A stretch of DNA of 33,675 nt from Tabrizicola_A sp044377735 (lineage in GTDB: Bacteria; Pseudomonadota; Alphaproteobacteria; Rhodobacterales; Rhodobacteraceae), in NCBI GenBank assembly GCA_044377735.1, contig JBILYK010000036.1, positions 1-33,675 on the forward strand, in the 5' to 3' direction. This document shows, one piece after another, positions 23,029 to 31,527 of this stretch (position 1 is its first letter; each line of letters opens with the position of its first letter). The notes under the pieces are model-generated. The model searched no databases and was not told where the DNA came from. It saw only the letters and a program-made list of their open reading frames with translations. The position numbers and the translations under genes were made by a program.

Positions 23029-24831
23029 ATGACGCTTCATCCAACCATTGCCCGGGTCACAGACCGTATTCGTGCCCGATCCGAGGCGACACGCAGCGCT
23101 TACCTTGCGCGGATCGCAACCGCGGGGCGCGCAGGACCTGCGCGTGGGCATCTGGCTTGCGGCAATCAGGCCCATGCCTATGCCGCCATGGGGGCGCAAA
23201 AGGCCGATCTCGCTGCCGGGCGTGCGCCAAACATCGGCATCGTCACCGCATATAACGACATGCTTTCTGCCCATCAGCCGTTTGAAGATTACCCCAAGCT
23301 GATCCGTGCCGCCGCGCGCAAGGTGGGGGCCACAGCGCAGGTGGCGGGCGGGGTTCCGGCGATGTGCGACGGGGTGACCCAAGGCCAGCCGGGGATGGAG
23401 TTGTCGCTCTTTTCGCGCGATGTGATCGCCTTGGCGGCAGGCGTGGCGATGAGCCACAACACCTTTGATTCCAGCCTTTATCTGGGCGTCTGTGACAAGA
23501 TTGTACCGGGCCTTGTGATGGCGGCGGCGACCTTTGGCCATATCCCGGCGATCTTTGTGCCGGCGGGGCCGATGATGTCTGGCTTGCCCAACGACGAAAA
23601 GGCGCGCGTGCGCAACCTTTACGCCGAGGGCAAGGCGACGCGTGAAGAGCTGATGGCCGCCGAAATGGCCAGTTATCATGGGCCGGGCACCTGCACCTTT
23701 TACGGCACCGCAAACACCAACCAGATGCTGATGGAGGTGATGGGCCTGCACCTGCCGGGTGCTTCGTTTGTCAACCCCGGCACCCCCCTGCGTGAGGCGC
23801 TGACGGTGCAAGCGGTCCGCCGTGCGGCCGAGATCAGCGCGCTTGGGAATGACTATCGCCCGGCGGGTGAGATCTTGGACGAGCGCGCTTTTGTCAACGG
23901 CATCGTTGGGCTGATGGCGACGGGCGGGTCGACCAACCTTGTGTTGCACCTGCCCGCGATGGCCCGCGCGGCGGGCGTGCTTTTGGACCTTGCCGATTTC
24001 GATGATCTGTCGGCGGCGGTGCCCTTGATGGCCAAGGTTTATCCCAATGGCCTGGCCGACGTGAATCATTTCCACGCCGCCGGCGGGTTGCAGTTCCTGA
24101 TCGGAGAGCTTCTGGATGCGGGGCTCTTGCACCCCGACGCCAAGACCGTGGTCGGCGACGGGCCTGAGGCCTACCGCCAAGAACCAAAGCTGGACGCGGG
24201 CCGTCTGGTCTGGACGGCAGGGCCGCGCACCAGCCTGAACGCCAAAATTCTTCGCCCGGCCGCCGATCCGTTCCAGCCCACTGGTGGCTTGCGGCAGCTG
24301 TCAGGCAATCTGGGGCGCGGCGTGATCAAGGTCTCGGCGGTCGCGCCGGAGCGCCATGTGATCGAAGCCCCCGCGCGGATTTTTCACGACCAAGACTCGG
24401 TTAAGGCAGCCTTCAAGGCAGGGGAATTCACCAGTGACACCGTGATTGTTGTGCGTTTTCAGGGCCCGCAGGCCAACGGCATGCCCGAGTTGCACGCGCT
24501 GACGCCGCTTTTGACCGTTCTGCAAGGCCGCGGACTGAAGATGGCGCTGGTCACCGATGGGCGGATGTCGGGAGCTTCGGGCAAAGTGCCTGCCGCCATT
24601 CACGTCTCGCCCGAGGCGGCCTGTGGTGGCCCCTTGGCACGGCTGCAAGATGGCGACGTCATCCGGCTGGATGCGGTGGCAGGCACGCTCGAGGTCAAGG
24701 TTGACCTCGCCGCCCGCACGCCCGCTGCGCCAGACTTGTCGGCCAATGCTTTCGGAATCGGTCGTGAACTGTTCGAACCCTTCCGCCGAACCGTCGGCAC
24801 CGCCGAAACCGGCGCCTCGGTGGTGGTGTGA
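23029..24831 (+). CDS. edd: 6-phosphogluconate dehydratase
   Basis: A 600-residue enzyme of the IlvD/Edd family and the usual Edd length. It converts 6-phosphogluconate to 2-keto-3-deoxy-6-phosphogluconate, the first specific step of the Entner-Doudoroff pathway. Iron-sulfur ligands are expected among C155 (VCDKIVPG) and C222 (GTCTFYGTANTNQ). Other family blocks are TAYNDMLSAHQP (73-84), AGGVPAMCDG (106-115) and DGRMSGASGKVPAAIH (about 506-521). ATG 23029 has GAGGAG 4 bases upstream. It is regulated through the palindromic operator at its promoter and followed after 152 bases by eda. Confidence 0.97.
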   Translation: MTLHPTIARVTDRIRARSEATRSAYLARIATAGRAGPARGHLACGNQAHAYAAMGAQKADLAAGRAPNIGIVTAYNDMLSAHQPFEDYPKLIRAAARKVGATAQVAGGVPAMCDGVTQGQPGMELSLFSRDVIALAAGVAMSHNTFDSSLYLGVCDKIVPGLVMAAATFGHIPAIFVPAGPMMSGLPNDEKARVRNLYAEGKATREELMAAEMASYHGPGTCTFYGTANTNQMLMEVMGLHLPGASFVNPGTPLREALTVQAVRRAAEISALGNDYRPAGEILDERAFVNGIVGLMATGGSTNLVLHLPAMARAAGVLLDLADFDDLSAAVPLMAKVYPNGLADVNHFHAAGGLQFLIGELLDAGLLHPDAKTVVGDGPEAYRQEPKLDAGRLVWTAGPRTSLNAKILRPAADPFQPTGGLRQLSGNLGRGVIKVSAVAPERHVIEAPARIFHDQDSVKAAFKAGEFTSDTVIVVRFQGPQANGMPELHALTPLLTVLQGRGLKMALVTDGRMSGASGKVPAAIHVSPEAACGGPLARLQDGDVIRLDAVAGTLEVKVDLAARTPAAPDLSANAFGIGRELFEPFRRTVGTAETGASVVV

Positions 24832-24865
24832 GCCTGACCCACCGCAGCGCCCCTGCCCGCACTTC

Positions 24866-24940
24866 GCCTCCGGCGGGAGTATTTGGACCAAGATGAAACC
24901 GCCGCTCATTTCATCTTGGTCTTAAATACTCCCTGCGCGG
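24866..24940. repeat. Long palindromic REP-like element between edd and eda
   Basis: The left arm GGGAGTATTTGGACCAAGAT plus GAAA (24875-24898) pairs with a right arm (24909-24933) that is its reverse complement except that AAG replaces GG in the middle. The outer flanks are GCCTCCGGC and GCGCGGAGCGC. In RNA it would form a stem of about 22 pairs. Similar elements are scattered through Rhodobacteraceae genomes between genes. It may slow the 3' end of edd mRNA decay or reduce transcription into eda. Confidence 0.75.
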
Positions 24941-24983
24941 AGCGCTCCTGACCTGTCCGCCTTCCCAGCTTTTTGAGGATCTC

Positions 24984-25625
24984 ATGACCCCCGCTCAACA
25001 GTCGCTGAAAGCCGCCGAGTATTGCCGCCTTGCCCCTGTGGTGCCGGTGATCGTCGTGGAAGATCTGGCCCATGCTGTGCCATTGGCCCGCGTTTTGGTG
25101 GCAGGGGGTTTGCCGGTGCTTGAGGTGACATTGCGCACGGCCTGCGCGCTTGATGCCATTCGCGCTATGGCAGAAGTGCCGCAGGGCGTTGTCGGGGCGG
25201 GCACGCTGTTGACGCCTGCCGATGTGAAGGCGGCCAAGGCGGCGGGGGCAATGTTTGGGGTCTCACCCGGGGCCACGGAACGACTTTTGGACGCCTGTGC
25301 CGAACATGATCTGCCTTTGTTGCCCGGGGCGGCGACCGCCAGCGAGATCATGGCGCTTTTGGAGCGCGGCTACACGGTGCAAAAGTTCTTTCCCGCCGAG
25401 CAGGCGGGAGGGGCGGGGTATCTGAAATCCATCGGGTCGCCGATCCCACAGGTCAAATTCTGCCCGACCGGCGGCATCAGCCTGAAGAATGCCCGCGATT
25501 ATCTCGGCCTGGCGAACATTCTATGCGTCGGGGGGTCTTGGGTTTGCCCCAAGGACAAGATGGCTGCAGGCGATTGGGCGGGGATTGAGGCCTTGGCCCG
25601 TGAGGCGGCCGCTCTGCGCCCCTAG
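24984..25625 (+). CDS. eda: 2-dehydro-3-deoxy-phosphogluconate (KDPG) aldolase
   Basis: A 213-residue class I aldolase that splits KDPG to pyruvate and glyceraldehyde 3-phosphate, the second Entner-Doudoroff step. The Schiff-base lysine is K134 in VQKFFPAE, and the general acid/base is E47 in LEVTLR. The phosphate-binding GGI (CPTGGIS) and GGSW motifs are present. It has the family N-terminus (PVVPVIVVED). ATG 24984 is preceded by GAGGA. It follows edd on the same strand with a palindromic repeat between them, and is convergent with the glnE-side small gene, 25 bases away. Confidence 0.97.
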   Translation: MTPAQQSLKAAEYCRLAPVVPVIVVEDLAHAVPLARVLVAGGLPVLEVTLRTACALDAIRAMAEVPQGVVGAGTLLTPADVKAAKAAGAMFGVSPGATERLLDACAEHDLPLLPGAATASEIMALLERGYTVQKFFPAEQAGGAGYLKSIGSPIPQVKFCPTGGISLKNARDYLGLANILCVGGSWVCPKDKMAAGDWAGIEALAREAAALRP

Positions 25626-25650
25626 GGCAGGGTTCCAGCCCACCGCGTGC

Positions 25651-25920
25651 TTAGGCTCCGACGCGCCCCATGCGACCACCTTTGCGGCGTGGGGCAGCGG
25701 GCGCCACCAGCGCTTCGGTCAGGACCGAGGTCATCGGGTGGTCTTCATTACCGGGCATGTAATGCGCCAGAACGCTGCGCAGCGCCTCGTCCGTGTCCAC
25801 ACCCACCGGCACCGACAGCGCCCAGTCGATAAAGATCGACCGGCACTCACCCAATGTGATCCCGTCGATGGCGTAGCTTTCGCGCACCAGCCCTTTCGGA
25901 TCGGCCTTTGACAACTCCAT
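25651..25920 (-). CDS. Conserved small protein downstream of glnE
   Basis: An 89-residue protein that I know only as a conserved Rhodobacteraceae protein of unknown function. It begins MELSKADPKGLVRESYAID, has a central IFIDWALSVPVGVDTDEAL helix region and a basic C-terminal tail (APRRKGGRMGRVGA). I chose ATG 25920 because GGGAGG lies 7 bases upstream; an earlier in-frame start (25935) would sit within that site. It follows glnE by 18 bases on the same strand, so it is probably co-transcribed. No signal peptide, membrane helix or catalytic motif is seen. Confidence 0.8.
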   Translation of the reverse strand: MELSKADPKGLVRESYAIDGITLGECRSIFIDWALSVPVGVDTDEALRSVLAHYMPGNEDHPMTSVLTEALVAPAAPRRKGGRMGRVGA

Positions 25921-25938
25921 TACGCGCCTCCCCATGGC

Positions 25939-28713
25939 CTACCCCTGCAAGTGGGCGTCGATGACCCTTGCAGCAAGGGCCGTTGCGGTTGTCACGCGGG
26001 CGCTCAGCGCCTCGCCGGTTTCAACCCCGCAGTCCCGCAAAAGGAAAGCCCGCCCCCCTTCGCCCAAGCTTTCGGGCGAAATGGCACGGTCGGTCAAAAG
26101 CCGGGCCGCACAGTGCAGCCGCCAGCATAGCCTATAGGCGTCCAGCAGCGCCTCCTGATCGGAATGCGACAGTTTTGACGATTTTGCGCCAAGAGCGATC
26201 TGGCGCTCCACCTGCCGCGCGGGAATCGCAGCCTGCAGGGCGAGGGTTTGGGCCAAAAGTTCGATGTCCATCAGTCGTCCGGGGCCAAATTTGGCGTCCC
26301 AGCCGCCCTGCCCCGGTTTTGCCTCGGCCAAACGGCGGCGCATGTCGGCGACATCGGCCAGCACGCTGGCCCCCGGCCCTTTGGTGCTAAGCAGATGACG
26401 GCGGAACTCCTCGACTTCGGTAGCAAGGCCGGGATCGCCCGCCAGCACCCGCGCACGGGTCAACGCGAGGTGCTCCCAGGTCCAGGCCTCGGTCTCCTGA
26501 TAGGTGCGGAAGGAGTCTATCGCCGTCGCCACCGGCCCTTGGCGGCCCGAGGGGCGCAGCCGCACGTCCACCTCGTAAAGCCGACCTTCGGCGGTTTGGG
26601 CCGAAAGGGCGGTGACCATCGCTTGTGTCAGGCGCGCGTAATAGGGCCGTGCGGCCAAGGGGCGTGGACCGCCAGAGGTTTCGACCCCGGCGGCATCGTA
26701 GATCAGGATCAGATCAAGGTCCGAGCCGGAATTCAGCCGCCCGGCCCCAAGGCTGCCCATGCCCAAAACCACCGCGCCGCGCCCCGGCATCTCCCCATGT
26801 TTCAGGGCAAACTCCGCCGTGACCACGGGCCAAAGCGCGGCAATCACCGCCTCAGCCAGATCGGCATAGCTTTTGCCGGCCTCGAAGGCATCAATCAGCC
26901 CGCGCAGGTGGTGAACGCCAACACGGAAGTGCCATTCCTTCATCCACGCGCGGGCGGCATCGAGTTTGCGTTCATAATCCGGCGTGTCGGCAAGCTTGGC
27001 GGAAAGATCGGCCCTCAGGCTGGCCATGCCCGGCCAAGGGGCAAAGAACGACCCGCCAATCACCCCATCCAGCACGCGCGCATTGCGCGCCAGATAGCGG
27101 GCGAGTTCGGGGGCCGTGCCTGCGATGTCGATGATAAGGTCCACCAGCGAGGGGTTCGCCTCAAACAGCGAAAAGATCTGCACCCCCGAGGGCAGGCCCG
27201 AGAGAAACCCATCCAGCGCCACCAGCGCCTCATCAGGATTGGCCGCGCGGTTGAGGCGTTTCAAGAGCACCGGGCGAAGGCGGCGGAAGATGGCTTGTGC
27301 GCGGTCCGAGCGCAGGCAGGGATAGCTGGACCAGCCATCGACAATGCTGCGGGCGTGGTCGGACAGGTCGGGGCCGTCCTCCACCTCGGTCGGGGCGAAA
27401 AAGCCTTCGGTCAGCCGGTCGGTGGCCTGCAGGCGCTCCAGCAGGCCCGCGCGGAACTCGGCCTCGGACTGGCCGCAGAAAGCGGCGATGCGGGCGACAC
27501 CCTGGGGGGTCGCGGGCATGGTGTGGGTCTGTTCATCGCGCACCATCTGCAGGCGATGTTCCACCTCGCGGTGGGACAGGTACAACTGGGTCAGCTCATC
27601 GACCACAGGTTGGGGCACCCAATCTTTCGCGGCCAGCGCCTGCAAGCCGCCGAGCGTGGTGCGGTCGCGCAAGCTGGGATCGCGCCCGCCGGCAATAAGT
27701 TGGCGGGTTTGGGTAAAAAACTCGATCTCGCGGATGCCGCCTTGGCCGAGTTTCATGTTATGCCCCTCGACCGTCAGCCGCCCGTTCAGGCCACGGTGCT
27801 CGCGGATGCGCAGGCGCATGTCATGGGCGTCTTGGATCGCAGCAAAATCCAGGTGCTTGCGCCACACGAAGGGGATGAGCGATTTAAGGAAGCGCTCGCC
27901 TGCGGCCAGATCACCGCCGCAGGGGCGCGCCTTGATATAAGCGGCGCGCTCCCATGTGCGGCCTTCAGCCTCGTAATAGTTGTATGCCGCGGCCATCGAT
28001 AGGCAGACAGGGGTGACAGAGGCATCGGGGCGCAGCCGCAGATCGGTGCGAAAGACATAGCCACCCGCCATCGTGTCACTCAGAAGTGCCGTCATCTTGC
28101 GGGTCACGCGGATGAAGGCGGCGCGGGCCTCTTGCCAGTCGGCGCCATATCGGTCTTGGTCAAAAAGGCAGATCAGATCGATGTCAGAGGAGTAGTTCAG
28201 CTCTCCTGCCCCCATCTTGCCCATGGCCAGCGCGAACATGCCACCTGCCGTCTCGGCATCGTCGGGGCTGGAACCGGGCAGCTTGCCGCGACGGATTTCC
28301 TCGGCCACGAGCCCCTTCAGGCACAATGCAACAGCCTGATCTGCCAGCGTGGTCAGCGCGGCGGTGACCTGAAGCGTCATCCAGACACCGCCAAGATCGG
28401 CAAGCCCTGTCAAAAGCGCCGCGCGGCGTTTGGCTTGCCGCAGGGCGCGTCCCAGAGCGTCGATTGGCACGTGGGACAGCCCGTCCATCAGGGCCGCGAA
28501 GGCGGTTTCAGGGGCCTCATGCAGCGCGGGGCGCAGCCAATCGGCCTCGGCACGCATCAGGTCTTGCAGATAGGGGCTGCAGCCGGCCGTGGCGGACAGC
28601 AGTCCCCTAAGGTCAGGGGGAAGATCGGCGAACTGCGCCGCAATCTCGGCGGCGGGGCCGGGATCGAAAGCGATGGGTTGGCGGATGAGGCGGGCGGCGA
28701 AGGGGCTGTGCAT
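25939..28713 (-). CDS. glnE: Glutamine synthetase adenylyltransferase/deadenylyltransferase
   Basis: A 924-residue bifunctional enzyme with two nucleotidyltransferase domains: GKMGAGELNYSSDIDLICLF (about 165-184, D177 and D179), the deadenylylating half, and GMGSLGAGRLNSGSDLDL (about 655-675), the adenylylating half. It switches glutamine synthetase activity by AMP attached to a tyrosine, under control of PII and glutamine. The length is a little below the E. coli enzyme (946). ATG 28713 is the first Met; its ribosome-binding site is weak. It is divergent from the YbaK-type gene and is followed by a small conserved gene. Confidence 0.96.
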   Translation of the reverse strand: MHSPFAARLIRQPIAFDPGPAAEIAAQFADLPPDLRGLLSATAGCSPYLQDLMRAEADWLRPALHEAPETAFAALMDGLSHVPIDALGRALRQAKRRAALLTGLADLGGVWMTLQVTAALTTLADQAVALCLKGLVAEEIRRGKLPGSSPDDAETAGGMFALAMGKMGAGELNYSSDIDLICLFDQDRYGADWQEARAAFIRVTRKMTALLSDTMAGGYVFRTDLRLRPDASVTPVCLSMAAAYNYYEAEGRTWERAAYIKARPCGGDLAAGERFLKSLIPFVWRKHLDFAAIQDAHDMRLRIREHRGLNGRLTVEGHNMKLGQGGIREIEFFTQTRQLIAGGRDPSLRDRTTLGGLQALAAKDWVPQPVVDELTQLYLSHREVEHRLQMVRDEQTHTMPATPQGVARIAAFCGQSEAEFRAGLLERLQATDRLTEGFFAPTEVEDGPDLSDHARSIVDGWSSYPCLRSDRAQAIFRRLRPVLLKRLNRAANPDEALVALDGFLSGLPSGVQIFSLFEANPSLVDLIIDIAGTAPELARYLARNARVLDGVIGGSFFAPWPGMASLRADLSAKLADTPDYERKLDAARAWMKEWHFRVGVHHLRGLIDAFEAGKSYADLAEAVIAALWPVVTAEFALKHGEMPGRGAVVLGMGSLGAGRLNSGSDLDLILIYDAAGVETSGGPRPLAARPYYARLTQAMVTALSAQTAEGRLYEVDVRLRPSGRQGPVATAIDSFRTYQETEAWTWEHLALTRARVLAGDPGLATEVEEFRRHLLSTKGPGASVLADVADMRRRLAEAKPGQGGWDAKFGPGRLMDIELLAQTLALQAAIPARQVERQIALGAKSSKLSHSDQEALLDAYRLCWRLHCAARLLTDRAISPESLGEGGRAFLLRDCGVETGEALSARVTTATALAARVIDAHLQG

Positions 28714-28832
28714 GGGGGCATCTTGCCTGACACGCGGGCGCGGTCAACCGAAAGCCCTCAGCAACAGCCTGCAATGTCGCTGGGCTTGCACGGGCCGCCC
28801 GGATCGGCAAGATCGGCGTCTCAGGAGGCGCC

Positions 28833-29318
28833 ATGTCAAAATCCCTTGCCCGTGTTGTTGAGGCCCTGCGCGCAGGGGGCCACAACGCGGCCCCACTTGA
28901 GATGCCGGGCGACACCCGCACCGCCGAGCAGGCCGCAATGGCTGCAGGCTGTGCGTTGAATCAGATCGTGAAGTCGATCTTGTTTCAGGGCGCCAGTGGG
29001 CGGCTTTACCTGTTTCTCACCCCAGGCGGCCAACAGGTTGATGCGGCGCGGGCCAGCCTCTTGGCGGGCGAGCCGCTGGGGCGCGCCGATGCAGGGACGG
29101 TGCGCGAGGTCACAGGCTTTGCCATTGGCGGTGTGGCCCCGTTGGGCCATCTGACGCCCTCGCCGGTGTGGATGGACCCGGCCCTGATGGGGTTTGACAC
29201 GGTCTGGGCCGCCGCTGGCACCCCGCGCCACATTTTCGCAATCGCCCCCAGCGCCTTGCAGCGGCTGGCCGGGGCGGAATTGGCCCCGTTCACGCAGGTA
29301 CCCACGCCAAACACCTAA
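28833..29318 (+). CDS. YbaK/EbsC-type aminoacyl-tRNA deacylase
   Basis: A 161-residue protein of the YbaK/ProX editing-domain family, which hydrolyses mischarged tRNAs (Cys-tRNA-Pro and relatives). The conserved lysine is K47 in IVKSILF. The GFAIGGVAPLGH and GTPRHIFAI blocks of the family follow. The length is normal. ATG 28833 follows a perfect AGGAGG. It is divergent from glnE and not obviously in an operon. Confidence 0.9.
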   Translation: MSKSLARVVEALRAGGHNAAPLEMPGDTRTAEQAAMAAGCALNQIVKSILFQGASGRLYLFLTPGGQQVDAARASLLAGEPLGRADAGTVREVTGFAIGGVAPLGHLTPSPVWMDPALMGFDTVWAAAGTPRHIFAIAPSALQRLAGAELAPFTQVPTPNT

Positions 29319-29362
29319 AAACTTCTTTCGTGCGAACAGAGGGTTGCGATTTGCGGCCCTCA

Positions 29363-29387
29363 GGTATGTAAATTTCATTTACATACC
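29363..29387. promoter_or_regulatory. Perfect palindrome, operator 1 upstream of the DUF2852 gene
   Basis: GGTATGTAAAT-ttc-ATTTACATACC is an inverted repeat with 11-base arms, in AT-rich DNA unlike its surroundings. It lies 84 bases before the DUF2852 start. It has the look of a dimer-binding operator. The regulator is unknown; TGT...ACA ends recall PpsR-like sites, but the spacing here is 11 rather than 12. Confidence 0.65.
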
Positions 29388-29423
29388 CTCTTGATTGTGC
29401 GGGATGCCGGGCACATCTTTGCA

Positions 29424-29442
29424 ATGTGAACTGTATTTACAT
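29424..29442. promoter_or_regulatory. Related palindrome, operator 2 upstream of the DUF2852 gene
   Basis: ATGTGAAC-tgt-ATTTACAT repeats the core of operator 1 (ATGTAAAT-ttc-ATTTACAT); one arm is perfect and one has two changes. The centres are 58 bases apart, about five and a half helical turns. Two copies before one gene argue for a real regulatory pair. Confidence 0.55.
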
Positions 29443-29470
29443 GTAACCTTAACCCGAAAAGGCACCGCCT

Positions 29471-29980
29471 ATGACCACCTTTACCCCCTCCGCCGCCCCG
29501 ACCGCCCCGTATGGCGATCGCCCTAACATCCTGCGCCGGGCCGAGGCCTGGCTGGACCGCAAGGGCCGCATGGCCTGGATCGCGGCCATGGTGCTGGGCT
29601 TTGTCATCTTCTGGCCAATCGGCCTGCTTCTTGTGGGCTATATCACCTACACCAACCGCTGGAGTTCAAACAAAATGCACGGATGCGCCGCGCGTCGTGA
29701 CCGTCATGACCGGTCCGAAGCCGCCTATCACGTCTACCGGGCGGCCCAGCCTTCGGGCAACGCCGCCTTTGACAGCTACAAGGCCGAGATGCTGCGCCGG
29801 CTTGAGGATGAGCAGACCGCCTTTGAGGCCTTCTTGCAGCGCCTTCGCGAGGCCAAGGACAAGTCGGAGTTTGACGTCTTTATGGCAGATCGCGCCAAAG
29901 AGGCCCGCATCCGCGAAACGCAAAGCGCCGAGGCGGCCGAAGTCAAGGCAAGCCCTGCCCCGCGCAGCGGCGAATACTGA
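29471..29980 (+). CDS. DUF2852 membrane protein
   Basis: A 169-residue protein with one strong membrane helix (about 34-60, MAWIAAMVLGFVIFWPIGLL) after a proline-rich N-terminus and a basic RKGR. A charged, helical region follows (about 100-142: FDSYKAEMLRRLEDEQTAFE, then AKDKSEFDVFMADR), probably a coiled coil in the cytoplasm. It ends in an alanine/glutamate-rich tail. The pattern is DUF2852; the function is unknown. AAGG lies 8 bases before ATG 29471. Two related operators lie upstream and a strong terminator follows, so it is a separately controlled single gene. Confidence 0.85.
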   Translation: MTTFTPSAAPTAPYGDRPNILRRAEAWLDRKGRMAWIAAMVLGFVIFWPIGLLLVGYITYTNRWSSNKMHGCAARRDRHDRSEAAYHVYRAAQPSGNAAFDSYKAEMLRRLEDEQTAFEAFLQRLREAKDKSEFDVFMADRAKEARIRETQSAEAAEVKASPAPRSGEY

Positions 29981-30012
29981 CCCCTTTCGGTAAAGGCCAA
30001 AAACTCAACGGT

Positions 30013-30038
30013 CCCCGCCCAGATTGGGCGGGGGTTTT
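30013..30038 (+). terminator. Intrinsic terminator of the DUF2852 gene
   Basis: CCCCGCCCA-gat-TGGGCGGGG is a perfect 9-base stem followed by GTTTT. It lies 32 bases after the stop codon. Confidence 0.9.
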
Positions 30039-30132
30039 CGTTGGATTTGCGGGCGTTTTTGCCTGGAAAACTTTTCCTTGGCGCGTCACGCTCAGCTTGG
30101 TAACCTTGCGGCGCAACAGGTTAGTGCTCTTA

Positions 30133-30969
30133 ATGCGTCATAGTCTCCCCATCGCGCCGCAGTTCTATGTGACGGCCCCCCAGCCTTGCCCTTATCTTGA
30201 GGGCCGGATGGAGCGAAAGCTATTCGCTGCCCTGCAAGGTGATCAGGCGCAGCGGTTGAATGACGCCTTGTCCAAGCAAGGGTTTCGCCGCAGCCAGAAC
30301 GTGCTTTATCGCCCGTCCTGCGCGGAATGCACCGGCTGCATGTCAGCCCGCATCCGGGTGGCCGATTTTGTGCCCAACCGCACGCAGCGGCGGATCTTGA
30401 AAGCCACGCAGCATCTGCGGCGCAACGCCACCAGCCCTTGGGCGACCGAGGCGCAGTTTGCGCTGTTTCGCCGCTATCTGGATGCGCGCCACGCTGATGG
30501 CGGGATGGCGGATATGGATGTGTTCGAATTCGCCGCTATGATCGAGGAAACCCCGATCAAGACGCGGGTGATCGAATACACCCGCAAATCCAGCGAAGAG
30601 CCGCGCGGCAAAGACCTGGTGGCGGTTTCGCTGACCGATGTCTTCGACGACGGGTTGAGCATGGTCTACAGCTTTTTTGATCCCGATCTGATGGATCTGA
30701 GTCTTGGGACCTTTGCAATTCTGGACCATATCGCTATCGCCCAGGAGGCAGGCCTGCCTTATGTCTATTTGGGATATTGGGTGCCGGGCAGCCCCAAGAT
30801 GGGGTATAAGGCCACCTTCAGCGCGTTAGAGATTTTTAAGGGCGGGGCATGGCAACCCTTGGGGGACCCTACTGAGCACCGGGCCGAATTGCACCCCTTG
30901 TCGGTGGATCCGATTGCCGAGCAGGTCGCGCGCATCTCCCTGCCCGACGTGCAGTTGGCCCGTGACTGA
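30133..30969 (+). CDS. bpt: Aspartate/glutamate leucyltransferase (bacterial N-degron transferase)
   Basis: A 278-residue transferase of the ATE/Bpt family. It moves an amino acid from aminoacyl-tRNA to proteins with N-terminal Asp or Glu, marking them for ClpS-ClpAP. The family blocks are visible: C19 in PQPCPYLEGR, C63/C66/C69 in SCAECTGC, FRRSQNVLYRP, and the late GYWVPGSPKMGYKATF. I chose ATG 30133 (MRHSLPIAPQF) as the family N-terminus; an upstream Met (30097) lacks a ribosome-binding site and adds unrelated residues. The gene overlaps the following VOC gene by 8 bases. Confidence 0.94.
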   Translation: MRHSLPIAPQFYVTAPQPCPYLEGRMERKLFAALQGDQAQRLNDALSKQGFRRSQNVLYRPSCAECTGCMSARIRVADFVPNRTQRRILKATQHLRRNATSPWATEAQFALFRRYLDARHADGGMADMDVFEFAAMIEETPIKTRVIEYTRKSSEEPRGKDLVAVSLTDVFDDGLSMVYSFFDPDLMDLSLGTFAILDHIAIAQEAGLPYVYLGYWVPGSPKMGYKATFSALEIFKGGAWQPLGDPTEHRAELHPLSVDPIAEQVARISLPDVQLARD

Positions 30970-31378
30970 CCTCGCCCCGGTGCAGGGGACGGCAACGTCT
31001 CGGCTTGCCGCGATCTCCTTGATTGTTCCAGACTATGATGACGCCATCGGCTTTTTCTGCAAAGGGCTGGGCTGGGCGCTGTGCGAGGATTTTCCCCAAG
31101 GCCACAAACGCTGGGTCATGGTGCAGCCTCGCGGAGGTGGATGTTGCCTGGTGTTGGCACAGCCAGCAGATCTGGCGCAAAGCAACGCCATCGGCGCGCA
31201 GGGCGGTGGGCGGGTCTGGCTTTTCTTGCACACCGATGACTTTGCGGCAGATCAAGCGCGGCTTGTCGCGGCGGGTGCCGTCTTTGAGGAGATCCCACGC
31301 GACGAACCCTATGGGCGCGTCGCGGTCTGGCGAGATCCTTGGGGCAACCGATGGGACCTGATTGAACCTCGCGCGTGA
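30962..31378 (+). CDS. VOC/glyoxalase-family protein
   Basis: A 138-residue protein with the two beta-alpha-beta-beta-beta modules of the VOC superfamily. The first has ISLIVPDYDDAIGFFCKGLG (about 17-36) and the second LFLHTDDFAADQARLVAAGA. It ends with the usual FxDPxGNxW-type block (WRDPWGNRWDLIEP). The start is GTG 30962, overlapping the bpt stop; upstream residues in this frame are inside bpt. Family members include dioxygenases, glyoxalases and antibiotic-binding proteins; the substrate is unknown. Overlap with bpt suggests co-translation. Confidence 0.82.
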   Translation: MTDLAPVQGTATSRLAAISLIVPDYDDAIGFFCKGLGWALCEDFPQGHKRWVMVQPRGGGCCLVLAQPADLAQSNAIGAQGGGRVWLFLHTDDFAADQARLVAAGAVFEEIPRDEPYGRVAVWRDPWGNRWDLIEPRA

Positions 31379-31527
31379 CCCTGCCGTGCAAAACCTCGAG
31401 CGCCAAGCCAAGATGAATCTCTATTGTTGACGACGGCGGCGAGCCTGCCATGATCGGACAAATTTTCTTACCAGATTACATCCTGCACAAGATCCCCAAA
31501 GGGACACCGACAAGGGAGAACCACCAC

